From the NCBI GenBank assembly GCA_030019325.1, contig JASEFB010000027.1:1-20713 (forward strand): a stretch of 20,713 bases of DNA, in the 5' to 3' direction. Shown here one piece after another: positions 1 through 6,570 of the stretch (position 1 is the first letter of the stretch; each line of letters starts with the position of its first letter). The translations under genes were made by a program, and so were the position numbers. Under the pieces are notes generated by a model, which saw only the letters and a program-made list of their open reading frames with translations, was not told the DNA's origin and ran no database searches. Source of the DNA: an archaeon. GTDB taxonomy: Archaea; Halobacteriota; Syntropharchaeia; Alkanophagales; Methanospirareceae.

Positions 1-44
1 AAATCGATCGCGAGGCAAAAGATTTCCCTCGAAGCGATCGATTT
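1..44. repeat. Large imperfect palindrome inside the RNAP subunit D gene
   Basis: The left arm AAATCGATCGC (1-11) is exactly complementary to 34-44. After a three-base bulge (31-33 region), GAGG plus AAA on the left pairs with TTTCCCTC on the right with a single mismatch. About 18 of 19 positions pair, leaving a loop of only a few bases. The palindrome is read through in frame by the RNAP D gene. The repeat may continue left of the window. Confidence 0.7.
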
Positions 45-437
45 TATACCTCCGATCTCTCTCTCCGCTGAAATCAGCTTCACCACTGGTATATTTTCAA
101 AAGCAGCTTCCACTTTGGGATCAAAAGAGATAAGCTCCTTAGAATAAACCATCGTATATCCCTCCCTTTCCGGGCTTATCGCCTCTAAAGTCAGAGAAAC
201 CCGTTCATCGGGACTAAAGGCGCTCAGGTCTGTTTTCAACGGTATCAAAGCTAAACGCAGCGCTAATTGCTCATCATATAGCAACGAGGTATTTTCATGA
301 ATCTCTACTTCATCAATCGCAAGCTTTGGCACTTCTGCAATCATTGCCCTCCTCAGTGCATTTGCAAAACGCGGTTTCATACCTGAGAGCATAAATTTCA
401 CTTCATTTTTCCCACGTGCCACTATTTTTACTTCCAT
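1..437 (-). CDS. rpoD: DNA-directed RNA polymerase subunit D, 5' part (cut by window edge)
   Basis: This gene encodes the archaeal Rpb3/alpha-like subunit that nucleates RNA polymerase assembly. It is read from ATG at 437 and stays open for 145 codons to the window edge, so the C-terminus is not visible. Typical alpha-like motifs are present: a start like MEVKIVARGKNEVKF, then KPRFANALRRAMIAEVPKLA (near residues 21-40) and LLYDEQLALRLALIPL (near 52-67). The 'YSKELISFDPKV' and 'NIPVVKL' stretches also fit subunit D. It follows S11 on the same strand, the usual archaeal order S13-S4-S11-rpoD. Oddity: the last visible residues, IGGIKSIASREIFCLAID, are encoded by a 44-base palindrome where the family normally has a short, mostly polar link before 'LEA.A.LG'. 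This looks like an in-frame repeat insertion. Identification is firm; the insertion is inference. Confidence 0.93.
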   Translation of the reverse strand, partial: MEVKIVARGKNEVKFMLSGMKPRFANALRRAMIAEVPKLAIDEVEIHENTSLLYDEQLALRLALIPLKTDLSAFSPDERVSLTLEAISPEREGYTMVYSKELISFDPKVEAAFENIPVVKLISAEREIGGIKSIASREIFCLAID

Positions 438-460
438 TTCAAACTTTTTTGTACGCAATC

Positions 461-502
461 GCGGGCTCTGCCCGCGTCCCCGCAAGCCCTGTAAGGGCTT
501 AC
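461..502 (-). repeat. Double-hairpin repeat, copy A
   Basis: It has two adjacent hairpins, GCGGGCTCTGCCCGC (461-475) and AAGCCCTGTAAGGGCTT (484-500), joined by GTCCCCGC. Read on the minus strand, it has the same order as the copy at 1056-1097 (AAGCCC hairpin, GCGGGG linker, then the G-rich hairpin). It sits in the gap between S11 and RNAP subunit D. Confidence 0.8.
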
Positions 503-516
503 TGTACTAAAAAATA

Positions 517-596
517 CTTTTCTTTTTTTAAAGAAAAGTTTCAGCGAAGCTTGCGCAGCTTTTTGATCAAACTTTTTCTAAAAGTTTGTTGATCAA
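517..596. repeat. Array of three hairpins between S11 and RNAP subunit D
   Basis: Three inverted repeats follow each other. The first is CTTTTCTTT, loop TTTT, AAAGAAAAG (517-538), a perfect 9-bp stem. The second is AAGCT-TGCGC-AGCTT (about 547-561). The third (563-596) has arm TTGATC + AAACTTTT pairing with AAAAGTTT + GTT + GATCAA, that is 14 bp with a three-base bulge. The motif TTGATCAAACTTT occurs twice (563-575 and 589-601). They lie in the middle of a ribosomal/RNAP operon, so they are co-transcribed and could be processing sites, attenuators or selfish repeats. Confidence 0.65.
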
Positions 597-616
597 ACTT
601 TCCTAAAATTTGACAG

Positions 617-1006
617 TTAAACTCTTCTCCCTCTCTTCCCACCGGGGCGCTTTGTGCCGTCATGTGGTATCGGCGTCACATCCTCTATTCTCCCTATTCG
701 CAGCCCTGCGCGCGCAAAGGCCCTTATCGCCGCCTGTGCACCGGGAGCAGTAGTCCTCGATTTACGTCCTGCTGCTGCCTTTACTTTCACATGTATACCC
801 GTTATCTCCCGTTCTTTTAATCTCTCCGCAAGTTGCGTTGCCATCAGCATCGCGGTATAAGGAGAACTCTCATCACGGTCCGCTTTTGCGATCATCCCTC
901 CAGAAGCTCGTGCAATCGTCTCTGCACCGGTCATATCAGTAATCGTGATAACGGTGTTATTAAACGAAGAGAATATATGCGCCATTGCCCATCTGTCTCC
1001 CGTCAT
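617..1006 (-). CDS. rps11: Small ribosomal subunit protein uS11
   Basis: This is the 30S platform protein S11 of 129 residues, the normal archaeal length. Recognisable blocks are AHIFSSFNNTVITITDMTGAE near the N-terminus, SGGMIAKADRDESSPYTAM in the middle, then KVKAAAGRKSRTTAPGAQAA. The typical basic C-terminal tail VTPIPHDGTKRPGGKRGRRV carries the conserved 'DxTP.PHDG' that contacts rRNA. It follows S4 on the same strand after a 207-base gap and precedes RNAP subunit D after 179 bases. Both gaps are unusually long for this operon and are filled with repeats. The first Met gives MTGDRWAMAHIF; the internal Met of AMAHIF is a possible later start. Confidence 0.97.
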   Translation of the reverse strand: MTGDRWAMAHIFSSFNNTVITITDMTGAETIARASGGMIAKADRDESSPYTAMLMATQLAERLKEREITGIHVKVKAAAGRKSRTTAPGAQAAIRAFARAGLRIGRIEDVTPIPHDGTKRPGGKRGRRV

Positions 1007-1028
1007 TTTTCAAAACCCTCCTCTTCTT

Positions 1029-1137
1029 TTAAATCCCAAATCCCAACATACCAATAAGCCCTTATAGGGCTTGCGGGGTCGTGGGGCAGAGCCCCACACT
1101 ACCAAACAAATCCCAAACCCCAATACTACCAATTTTG
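1029..1137 (+). repeat. Composite repeat with double-hairpin copy B in the S11-S4 gap
   Basis: At the centre are the hairpins AAGCCCTTATAGGGCTT (1056-1072) and GTGGGGCAGAGCCCCAC (1081-1097), linked by GCGGGGTC. The left flank has AAATCCCAAATCCCAA (1031-1046); the right flank has ACTACCAAACAAATCCCAA and then CCCCAATACTACCAATTTTG, ending at 1137. Bases 1083-1137 recur exactly, inverted, at 20659-20713. The unit is therefore more than the hairpins and includes the AAATCCCAA/ACTACCAA flank. Confidence 0.85.
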
Positions 1138-1196
1138 TTCACTCTCCTTTTGTTTTATAATGATTGCACTTAAAATATCATGTATTCCCTTTCTTT

Positions 1197-1225
1197 GGAT
1201 TTGGTAGTATTTGCTATTGGGATTT
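1197..1225 (-). repeat. AAATCCCAA/ACTACCAAATCC repeat overlapping the S4 stop codon
   Basis: On the minus strand this reads AAATCCCAA, three bases, then CAAATACTACCAAATCC. The same 29-base unit with 26 identities occurs at 20575-20603, nine bases after the cysS stop. Here the three differing bases are TAG, the stop codon of S4, so the repeat encodes the last residues of S4 (KSQ). Confidence 0.7.
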
Positions 1226-1717
1226 CTCATACTCATAGTAGCCTATTTTCCCTTCCTCCTCAATATCAACTATATAAGAGGGAATGGTGACCCTTCTCCC
1301 ATTAACCGCGATATGACCGTGAACGATGAGTTGCCTGGCATGTTTTAACGAATTAGACAGCCCCTTTTTATATACCCTTGTCTGTAGCCTCCTTTCCAGA
1401 ATATCATCTATCCCCAGCGCCAGAACATCTTCTAATCTCGAAGTCATCCCCTTCAATATACCCCGCCTTCTTAAGGCCGCTAAGATGGCTTCTTGCTTCC
1501 GCAGTGCATGCTCTGTGGGCTTCATCCCTGCTATTTCCGCTAAAATCTCTCTTATTTCCCTCCGGTATTTTTTTATGATGCTCGCGGCTTTCCATATCTC
1601 TCTCTTGTTCTTTAGTCCGTACATCTCGGTTAGCTCTTTCTCCTCCTTTATCCTCTTCATCTCCCACGGCCTTCTTGGCTTCTCGTATCTCTTCCCCCTT
1701 CTCTTTGGATGGCCCAT
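1214..1717 (-). CDS. rps4: Small ribosomal subunit protein uS4
   Basis: This is the primary rRNA-binding protein S4 of the 30S body, 167 residues, shorter than many archaeal S4 but in range. The N-terminal MGHPKRRGKRYEKPRRPW is the archaeal/eukaryotic S9e type. The S4 RNA-binding domain follows: MTSRLEDVLALGIDDILERRLQTRVYKKGL, then SLKHARQLIVHGHIAVNGRR. It starts ten bases after the S13 stop, so translation is probably coupled. The last three codons and the stop fall within a dispersed repeat shared with the region after cysS, suggesting the 3' end was rewritten by repeat insertion. The ORF is otherwise intact. Confidence 0.96.
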   Translation of the reverse strand: MGHPKRRGKRYEKPRRPWEMKRIKEEKELTEMYGLKNKREIWKAASIIKKYRREIREILAEIAGMKPTEHALRKQEAILAALRRRGILKGMTSRLEDVLALGIDDILERRLQTRVYKKGLSNSLKHARQLIVHGHIAVNGRRVTIPSYIVDIEEEGKIGYYEYEKSQ

Positions 1718-1727
1718 TTTATCTACC

Positions 1728-2234
1728 TCATCTCTTCGTCCCAGCCCTTGCTGCTGCTAATTGCTTCTTTCTTATCACTCCTACCACCGCTCCTTTTCGT
1801 CCCGTTGATTTTGTTCTTTGACCCCTCACTTTCAGTCCCCTCTCATGCCTTATGCCCCGATAAGACCTTATCTTACGCAGCAGATTTATGTCCTCTCGTA
1901 AGTTTAATAAGAGGTCTGATCCCATTACATGCCGGTCCTCCCCACTCATTAAATCCTTTCTCCTGTTCAGCATCCACTGCGGCAATCGCTTCTCTGCACT
2001 GTTGATAGCACTCTTTAGCCGCTCTATTTCATCATCGGAGAGCTCGCCCATTTTTACCCTCGGGTCGAGCCCAGAAGAGATAGCAATTACATTCGCTACT
2101 CTCCTACCTATTCCTTTTATCCCACAGAGCGAATATGCTATGCTCCGTTTACCCTCTAAGTCAGTATCCAAAATCCTGACAATATGCTTGAATTCCCCTT
2201 TTTTCTCTTCTCTTTCTTCCGCCTCTTCACTCAT
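1728..2234 (-). CDS. rps13: Small ribosomal subunit protein uS13
   Basis: This is the 30S head protein S13 (archaeal S18e type), 168 residues. It has FKHIVRILDTDLEGKRSIAY and the helix-hairpin-helix segment GIKGIGRRVANVIAISSGLD near the N-terminus. The C-terminal LRKIRSYRGIRHERGLKVRG and TKSTGRK tail enter the decoding region. A charged N-terminal extension (MSEEAEEREEKKGE) precedes the domain. The ATG lies only 24 bases after the 3' end of tRNA-Ser, in an A-rich leader with no Shine-Dalgarno sequence. If transcription is continuous from cbf5, tRNA 3' processing would create the 5' end of the S13-S4-S11-rpoD mRNA. Confidence 0.96.
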   Translation of the reverse strand: MSEEAEEREEKKGEFKHIVRILDTDLEGKRSIAYSLCGIKGIGRRVANVIAISSGLDPRVKMGELSDDEIERLKSAINSAEKRLPQWMLNRRKDLMSGEDRHVMGSDLLLNLREDINLLRKIRSYRGIRHERGLKVRGQRTKSTGRKGAVVGVIRKKQLAAARAGTKR

Positions 2235-2258
2235 TTTTCTTTTATTTTTCTTTTGTTT

Positions 2259-2357
2259 CGCCGAGGAAGGGATTTGAACCCTTGAGTTCCTTTCGGAACA
2301 CAGGCTATCTATTCTCGCGAGCTCCAGGCCTGCGCCTTACCACTCAGCCACCTCGGC
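2259..2357 (-). tRNA. tRNA-Ser(GGA) with a 15-base intron
   Basis: The acceptor stem GCCGAGG (2357-2351) pairs with CCTCGGC (2266-2260), with discriminator G at 2259 as expected for serine. The anticodon stem CAGGC/GCCTG encloses 22 bases instead of 7; removing 15 leaves loop CTGGAGA with anticodon GGA at 2325-2323. The long variable arm GTTCC-GAAA-GGAAC and the T arm AAGGG-TTCAAAT-CCCTT make it a type II tRNA. CCA is not encoded. Its first 21 bases overlap the 3' end of cbf5, and S13 starts 24 bases downstream. Confidence 0.95.
2307..2321 (-). other. tRNA-Ser intron at canonical position 37/38
   Basis: The minus-strand intron is CTCGCGAGAATAGAT. Placing it between positions 37 and 38 allows a relaxed bulge-helix-bulge. 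Loop bases CTGG (32-35) face intron ATAG (three pairs, one of them G-U, plus one G-A mismatch). The inner part closes with TC/GA pairs around a GCGA (GNRA-type) tetraloop. The exact splice points are inferred from this fold. Confidence 0.75.
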
Positions 2358-3338
2358 TCTCCTCCTCCAACCCTTTGGATATGTCCCTGGCTTCATAAAT
2401 ACTTTCTTTGTCTCTACACATATACCTCTTTCAGCTCTGTAGATATCTTCTGAGTTCATCTTTGCATCGCCGATGCCCACCGCTTCCCCTTTCAAGGTAT
2501 ATATTACCACGGAATTTCCTATATTTATTCCTTCTTCTATCCTTGAAATCCCTGGAGCGGTAAGATCCGCACCATGGCATATCGCATCAACAGCACTATC
2601 CTTTACAATTATCGCTCGCAGGTGCCCTAACGCGTATTCCATTGGCATGATGAGTCTCCGTAGAAGGCTCTCATCTCCTTCCTCTAAAGAAACATACGCA
2701 TCTTTCAAGTCTTGTAGTGGGATGAGAGTGTCCTCATCGAAGGGAAAAGATTTCGTCCTCCTCAACTGTGACATGTGCGCACCTACTCCCAACGCGAGCC
2801 CGATATGATGGCACAGCATTCTTATGTACGTTCCTGCTTCACAACCTACTTTCATCAACACATTCTGACCCTCTATCTCTTTTATCTCGATGAAGTGCAC
2901 GGTTCTTATCCTTATCTGCCTTTTGACCGCGGACTTCAGTGGCGGTCTTTGATAGATCTTGCCCACAAATTCCTCGCTTGTCTTTCTCAGTTTATCCTCG
3001 TCCACCTCCCGGTGCAGTTTCATCACGCACACATACTCCTTATCGCCAAGAAAAGTATCAGCTAACTTCGTTGCCGCCCCGAGCAAGACAGGCAGCACTC
3101 CGGTAACCTTTGGGTCAAGTGTTCCGGTATGCGCCGCCTTGTCTATCTTCAGTATATCAGTTACCCACGCAACAACTTCATGGGACGTTGGACCCGCGGG
3201 CTTATCTATAGTTACTACACCTCTTTCGAGATGCTCACGTATCGGGCGCGCTTCGGGTGCACATCCATATCTTGGATCGGTAAAAGCGGGGCTCTTTTCC
3301 AATTTGCATCTCTCTAACGGCTTATTGAGTTTGATCAT
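2337..3338 (-). CDS. cbf5: tRNA/rRNA pseudouridine synthase Cbf5 (TruB family)
   Basis: Archaeal Cbf5 is the catalytic subunit of H/ACA ribonucleoproteins and can also modify tRNA U55. The 333 residues match the archaeal length. Visible are the RGVVTIDKPAGPTSHEVVAWV block (about 39-59), the catalytic motif HTGTLDPKVTG with Asp75, and the GTYIRMLCHHIG motif. A PUA domain occupies roughly residues 255-333 (DAICHGADLTAPGI..., EAVGIGDA). The ATG overlaps the stop of the upstream GNAT gene by four bases (ATGA), so the two are translationally coupled. The stop codon lies inside tRNA-Ser: the last six codons (AEVAEW) and the TAA are bases 1-21 of the tRNA. RNase P cleavage would remove the stop from the mRNA. 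Confidence 0.95.
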   Translation of the reverse strand: MIKLNKPLERCKLEKSPAFTDPRYGCAPEARPIREHLERGVVTIDKPAGPTSHEVVAWVTDILKIDKAAHTGTLDPKVTGVLPVLLGAATKLADTFLGDKEYVCVMKLHREVDEDKLRKTSEEFVGKIYQRPPLKSAVKRQIRIRTVHFIEIKEIEGQNVLMKVGCEAGTYIRMLCHHIGLALGVGAHMSQLRRTKSFPFDEDTLIPLQDLKDAYVSLEEGDESLLRRLIMPMEYALGHLRAIIVKDSAVDAICHGADLTAPGISRIEEGINIGNSVVIYTLKGEAVGIGDAKMNSEDIYRAERGICVETKKVFMKPGTYPKGWRRRAEVAEW

Positions 3339-3805
3339 CGGACTATTTTTCTTTCTATTAGTATTCCACTTTTTGTTTCTTCAGTAAGCTTAAATTTATT
3401 CTTCTCAAAAAATTCCTTCGCATGAACGTTATTTTTCTGAATCACGCCCCTGACGAATTCTAAGTTGCGATTCCTCGCTTCTTTGAGAAGCCAGTTGATG
3501 ACCCCGGTTCCTATACCCCTTCTTTGGAATTGCTCAACTATTTGTATCGAGTTGATAAAAATTTCTTTTTTCTCAGAATGTTGCTCAAACCAAAAATAAC
3601 CGACGCTATGATTATCTATCTCTATAATCCTCTTTTCCCTTTGGCTTTTCCACATATTTACGAAATTGGGTTCAACATCCTTCTCCCAATCGGCATTCCA
3701 TTCTTCTGCAACAATTCTTTCCATATTCTGCCGAGTTAATTTCAATATAAATTCGAAATCTTCCGTGAGGGCGTTACGGATTTTCATCTTCATAAAAATA
3801 AACAT
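3335..3805 (-). CDS. GNAT-family N-acetyltransferase
   Basis: This 156-residue protein has the acetyl-CoA-binding core of GNAT enzymes: the QFQRRGIGTGVINWLLKEAR pyrophosphate loop (Q/RxxGxG, near residues 93-112) and then the NVHAKEFFEKNKFK segment (near 125-138). The N-terminal IRNALTEDFEFILKLT is the usual GNAT opening. The acyl acceptor cannot be told from sequence. The first Met gives MFIFMKMKIRNAL; MKMKIR or MKIR are equally plausible starts. It overlaps cbf5 by four bases and heads the cbf5-ribosomal operon, so it may act on a ribosomal or RNP protein, but this is only a guess from position. Confidence 0.85.
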   Translation of the reverse strand: MFIFMKMKIRNALTEDFEFILKLTRQNMERIVAEEWNADWEKDVEPNFVNMWKSQREKRIIEIDNHSVGYFWFEQHSEKKEIFINSIQIVEQFQRRGIGTGVINWLLKEARNRNLEFVRGVIQKNNVHAKEFFEKNKFKLTEETKSGILIERKIVR

Positions 3806-3862
3806 CAGGTATAGTTAATTGCACTAAAAGGTGAAATAGAAGAAAGAGGAAGGGGGTCAGAG

Positions 3863-5155
3863 ATGAAAAAAGCTTGGTTAACAGTAACAGGTTTAATTTT
3901 AGCAGTAGCCATCTTAGGGACGATAGGCTACACCGTTTTTTCACCCAATGAAACTCCTGAGTCGGCTCAAATCGAGCCACAACCACCGATACCCATCCCG
4001 CCTTATTCGGATGCGCAGCCGCTAACAGAAGAGGATAAGTTAAAAGCAATTGAATTGGCTATAAACGACCTTGGCGTGCAGGAATGGCTGGATAATGGGT
4101 ACGAGGTCTACGAAGTAGTTCCTGTTCCTCTTCCTCCTCTTCCTCCCCAGTCTACCGATTACGAGGACACCCGTCCATGCATAGTTTATATCCTCACTAA
4201 GAAGCAGGAACTACCATGGGTGCTTGGGGTTACCCTTGAAGTATCGGTAGATGTGATTCAGGAGAAAGTATATGGTTTTGATTTCGATCTAAAATTAGCT
4301 TCTTTGACGGATGAACAAAAGGATGAGGTATTGAGAATAGCTCTAACCAATCCCAAGGTGTTGGATATGATAGGTGGTAAACAATATGAGATAAAGGATG
4401 TGGGGGTTCAGAGGGTTCTGAGTGGCCCCCCTTGGGAAACATGCTATGAAGGAAAGTGTCCTTTCCTCGCATATCCGGCGGTTAGTATAACCGTAAACTC
4501 TGATCCAGAACTCCTTCGATTTATAAATATATACGTGAATTTAGAGAGTAAAGAGGTTGTTAAGATATTATCCGCCCTAAAGTCAATTCCACCATCACCC
4601 CCTCCATTTGCGCCCGAAATTAATTCTACCATTCAAAAACCCATTGTTTTGGTGAATTCAACTGTATTTGAAGGAGAGAGATGGATGGTTATATTTAGTG
4701 ATGGAAAGGTTACGTGTTACAGTGACCATTACTATCCTGACTATAAAGAAATAGTAATTAAAGAGGGTTATATTTCAAGGGAAGAAATTGATATCCTTTT
4801 AGAGCTTTTCTCAAATCTTAGTGAGTATAGTGAGTATACAGTTAATGCGAGTGTGCAACTTATCAAGGACCATATGGACTGCATATTTGATCCCGTTGGT
4901 GGTGGCACAAAAATTTCATGCTTACCATTGAATAAAACATTGATATTAGTGGTTAGACCTCCTTCTTTTCCAAAACCGGAAACAGCTACAATAACTGCAA
5001 AGGAAATCATGAATAGAATAGATAAAATATACAGAGAGGCTGAAGTTACCGAAAGGAGAAAGGAGAACAACCCATCAAAGATTCCTGGATTTGAGGCTGT
5101 ATTCACAATCACAGGATTGTCAGCAGTTGCATATCTCTTAAGAAGGTGGAAATGA
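3863..5155 (+). CDS. Secreted PGF-CTERM protein with tandem PepSY-like repeats
   Basis: This is a 430-residue surface protein. An N-terminal signal peptide (KKAWLTVTGLILAVAILGTI) precedes a proline-rich stretch (QPPIPIPPY). Two similar units follow, roughly residues 55-150 and 150-235. Each has a helix of the type 'KAIELAINDLGVQEWL', a YEV or YEI strand and a later alternating-hydrophobic strand, resembling PepSY-type repeats. A third region (about 250-380) has 'ERWMVIFSDGKVTCYSDHYYPDY'. The C-terminus IPGFEAVFTITGLSAVAY plus LLRRWK is a clear PGF-CTERM sorting signal, with PGF at 408-410, a TM helix and a basic end. It should therefore be processed by archaeosortase A and lipid-anchored. The start is supported by an upstream GGGGGTC purine run. 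Function is unknown. Confidence 0.85.
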   Translation: MKKAWLTVTGLILAVAILGTIGYTVFSPNETPESAQIEPQPPIPIPPYSDAQPLTEEDKLKAIELAINDLGVQEWLDNGYEVYEVVPVPLPPLPPQSTDYEDTRPCIVYILTKKQELPWVLGVTLEVSVDVIQEKVYGFDFDLKLASLTDEQKDEVLRIALTNPKVLDMIGGKQYEIKDVGVQRVLSGPPWETCYEGKCPFLAYPAVSITVNSDPELLRFINIYVNLESKEVVKILSALKSIPPSPPPFAPEINSTIQKPIVLVNSTVFEGERWMVIFSDGKVTCYSDHYYPDYKEIVIKEGYISREEIDILLELFSNLSEYSEYTVNASVQLIKDHMDCIFDPVGGGTKISCLPLNKTLILVVRPPSFPKPETATITAKEIMNRIDKIYREAEVTERRKENNPSKIPGFEAVFTITGLSAVAYLLRRWK

Positions 5156-5212
5156 AAAGGTATCCAAAATTTACCTTTTCCGTCTTTTATTACTTCAACT
5201 TGGTTCGTAGTC

Positions 5213-5230
5213 ATCGAAAATCTTATAAAT
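5213..5230 (+). promoter_or_regulatory. Archaeal BRE/TATA box of the 441-codon gene
   Basis: CGAAAA (5215-5220) followed by TTATAAAT (5223-5230) fits BRE plus TATA box. With the usual 25-26 base spacing, transcription would begin near 5250-5254, on top of the ATGs at 5251 and 5254 and downstream of the ATG at 5245. A leaderless mRNA starting at 5251 or 5254 is therefore likely. Confidence 0.6.
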
Positions 5231-5244
5231 GTTAAAAATCTACC

Positions 5245-6570
5245 ATGCTTATGATGGAAAACAAAACCAAACTATTCGGAATAAGCATTTTGCTAATCTT
5301 AAGCCTGCTCATTTTCCCGAATATAAGCATGGCTTGTTTTAACCCGACGGACAGTTTTGCCACGGAAGTAGCTTTAAACAAACCTTCTATAACTTATGAC
5401 TTGAGCGGAATAAAACAATCAAAAGATGTAACGGTTATAGAGAAGGAGAAAGAAGAAAGTCCTGATGTTGTTGAAGAGGTGCATAGAGAAGAAGCTGTCC
5501 CAAAACCGATTGAAATAATAACAATAGAAGAAGAGGTAGAAAAACCAAAAAGAAGTGAAGAACCTTCCTTTGAAGATTATATTGAAACCAGCGCCATAAT
5601 TTACCGTTCGCATTATAATAAAGATGTTGCCGTCATTTTAATGGAAGAAGAGTGGGGAGGCAAAAAATATTTGAATGTTAAAATACAGGTGCCAACGAAA
5701 TTTGTTAAAAGCTCTTATCCTGAGATAAAAATTTATTTAGACGGTCTACCACCAATTACTCAAGAAGTTGATAAAGAGCATCTTGAGTCTTTGGGTTATC
5801 AGGTTAAAGGTGAATTTCAAGCAGGCTATCTTAAAAGCCAAGTTATAAAGGAAAACATTGATATTGCTGTTTGGAGTATTAGTGATATTGAAGAAGAGGA
5901 AGATGATGAAAGTCGTGAAAAGAAGGAGAGTTTTAGTGGGTTTTCTATCCGTGTTAGAAATCAAAGCACTTTAACCCCTGAATTAGAAGAAGAATGTAAG
6001 AATGTACTTAAAGCTTACGGGGTTAATCCAGACCTTTTGGACCATGCAAAAATAAAAACCGAAACCAGAGAAGATGTTGATTTGGCACCCGCCATAGATA
6101 TTGATTTAGATAGTTTTGATTGGGGACAAGCACTAATAGTAGAGTTAATATGGTTACAAAATAATAATGTAATCAGCGGTTTAAATGTAATCAGCAGTGT
6201 GCCTGATGAGAATGATTTACATAGAATAGTAAAAGTGGCAGATAAAGGAACTGCTGGCTGGAATTCAAAGATCAGATATTTTAAAGGCAAGTGGGTGCAG
6301 GGGATTACAGAGGAGATGACAGAAGAAGGAATGTACATGGTAAGGATAGGTATTGATTGTGGTGGTTTTCCTGCTGGGTTATTACCTGATGAAGTTCCAA
6401 GCGGTGTACCTGTTCCTTATGAGTCTGTTCCTGATAATCAGTTACCATTCGGCGTGACCATTGCTTATCATGAAAAGGCTCTTATTGTCGGAGTTATTAC
6501 CATAATTGCGTTAATAGTAGGGGTTATTGTTTGGTTTTATATAAGAAAAAAGAAATTAAAATTAAAATGA
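5245..6570 (+). CDS. Signal-peptide protein with C-terminal membrane anchor, function unknown
   Basis: This 441-residue protein has a signal peptide (TKLFGISILLILSLLIFPN), then a highly charged Glu/Lys/Val-rich low-complexity linker (about residues 60-110). A globular region (about 110-400) and a TM helix near residues 411-431 (LIVGVITIIALIVGVIVWF) follow, with a stop-transfer tail RKKKLKLK. An acidic patch (IEEEEDDESREKKE) interrupts the middle. The protein would face outside the membrane with a short cytoplasmic tail. The furthest-upstream ATG is 5245, but the TATA box position favours 5251 or 5254. Its stop overlaps the next start as ATGA (6567-6570), so the pair is probably co-translated. 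Composition is visibly more AT-rich than the flanking housekeeping genes. I do not recognise the family. Confidence 0.8.
   Translation: MLMMENKTKLFGISILLILSLLIFPNISMACFNPTDSFATEVALNKPSITYDLSGIKQSKDVTVIEKEKEESPDVVEEVHREEAVPKPIEIITIEEEVEKPKRSEEPSFEDYIETSAIIYRSHYNKDVAVILMEEEWGGKKYLNVKIQVPTKFVKSSYPEIKIYLDGLPPITQEVDKEHLESLGYQVKGEFQAGYLKSQVIKENIDIAVWSISDIEEEEDDESREKKESFSGFSIRVRNQSTLTPELEEECKNVLKAYGVNPDLLDHAKIKTETREDVDLAPAIDIDLDSFDWGQALIVELIWLQNNNVISGLNVISSVPDENDLHRIVKVADKGTAGWNSKIRYFKGKWVQGITEEMTEEGMYMVRIGIDCGGFPAGLLPDEVPSGVPVPYESVPDNQLPFGVTIAYHEKALIVGVITIIALIVGVIVWFYIRKKKLKLK

Noticed and set aside
654..860. Plus-strand ORFs over the S11, S4, S13 and cbf5 genes
   Set aside because: They are antisense shadows of clearly conserved genes and have low-complexity Ser/Leu-rich translations without recognisable domains.
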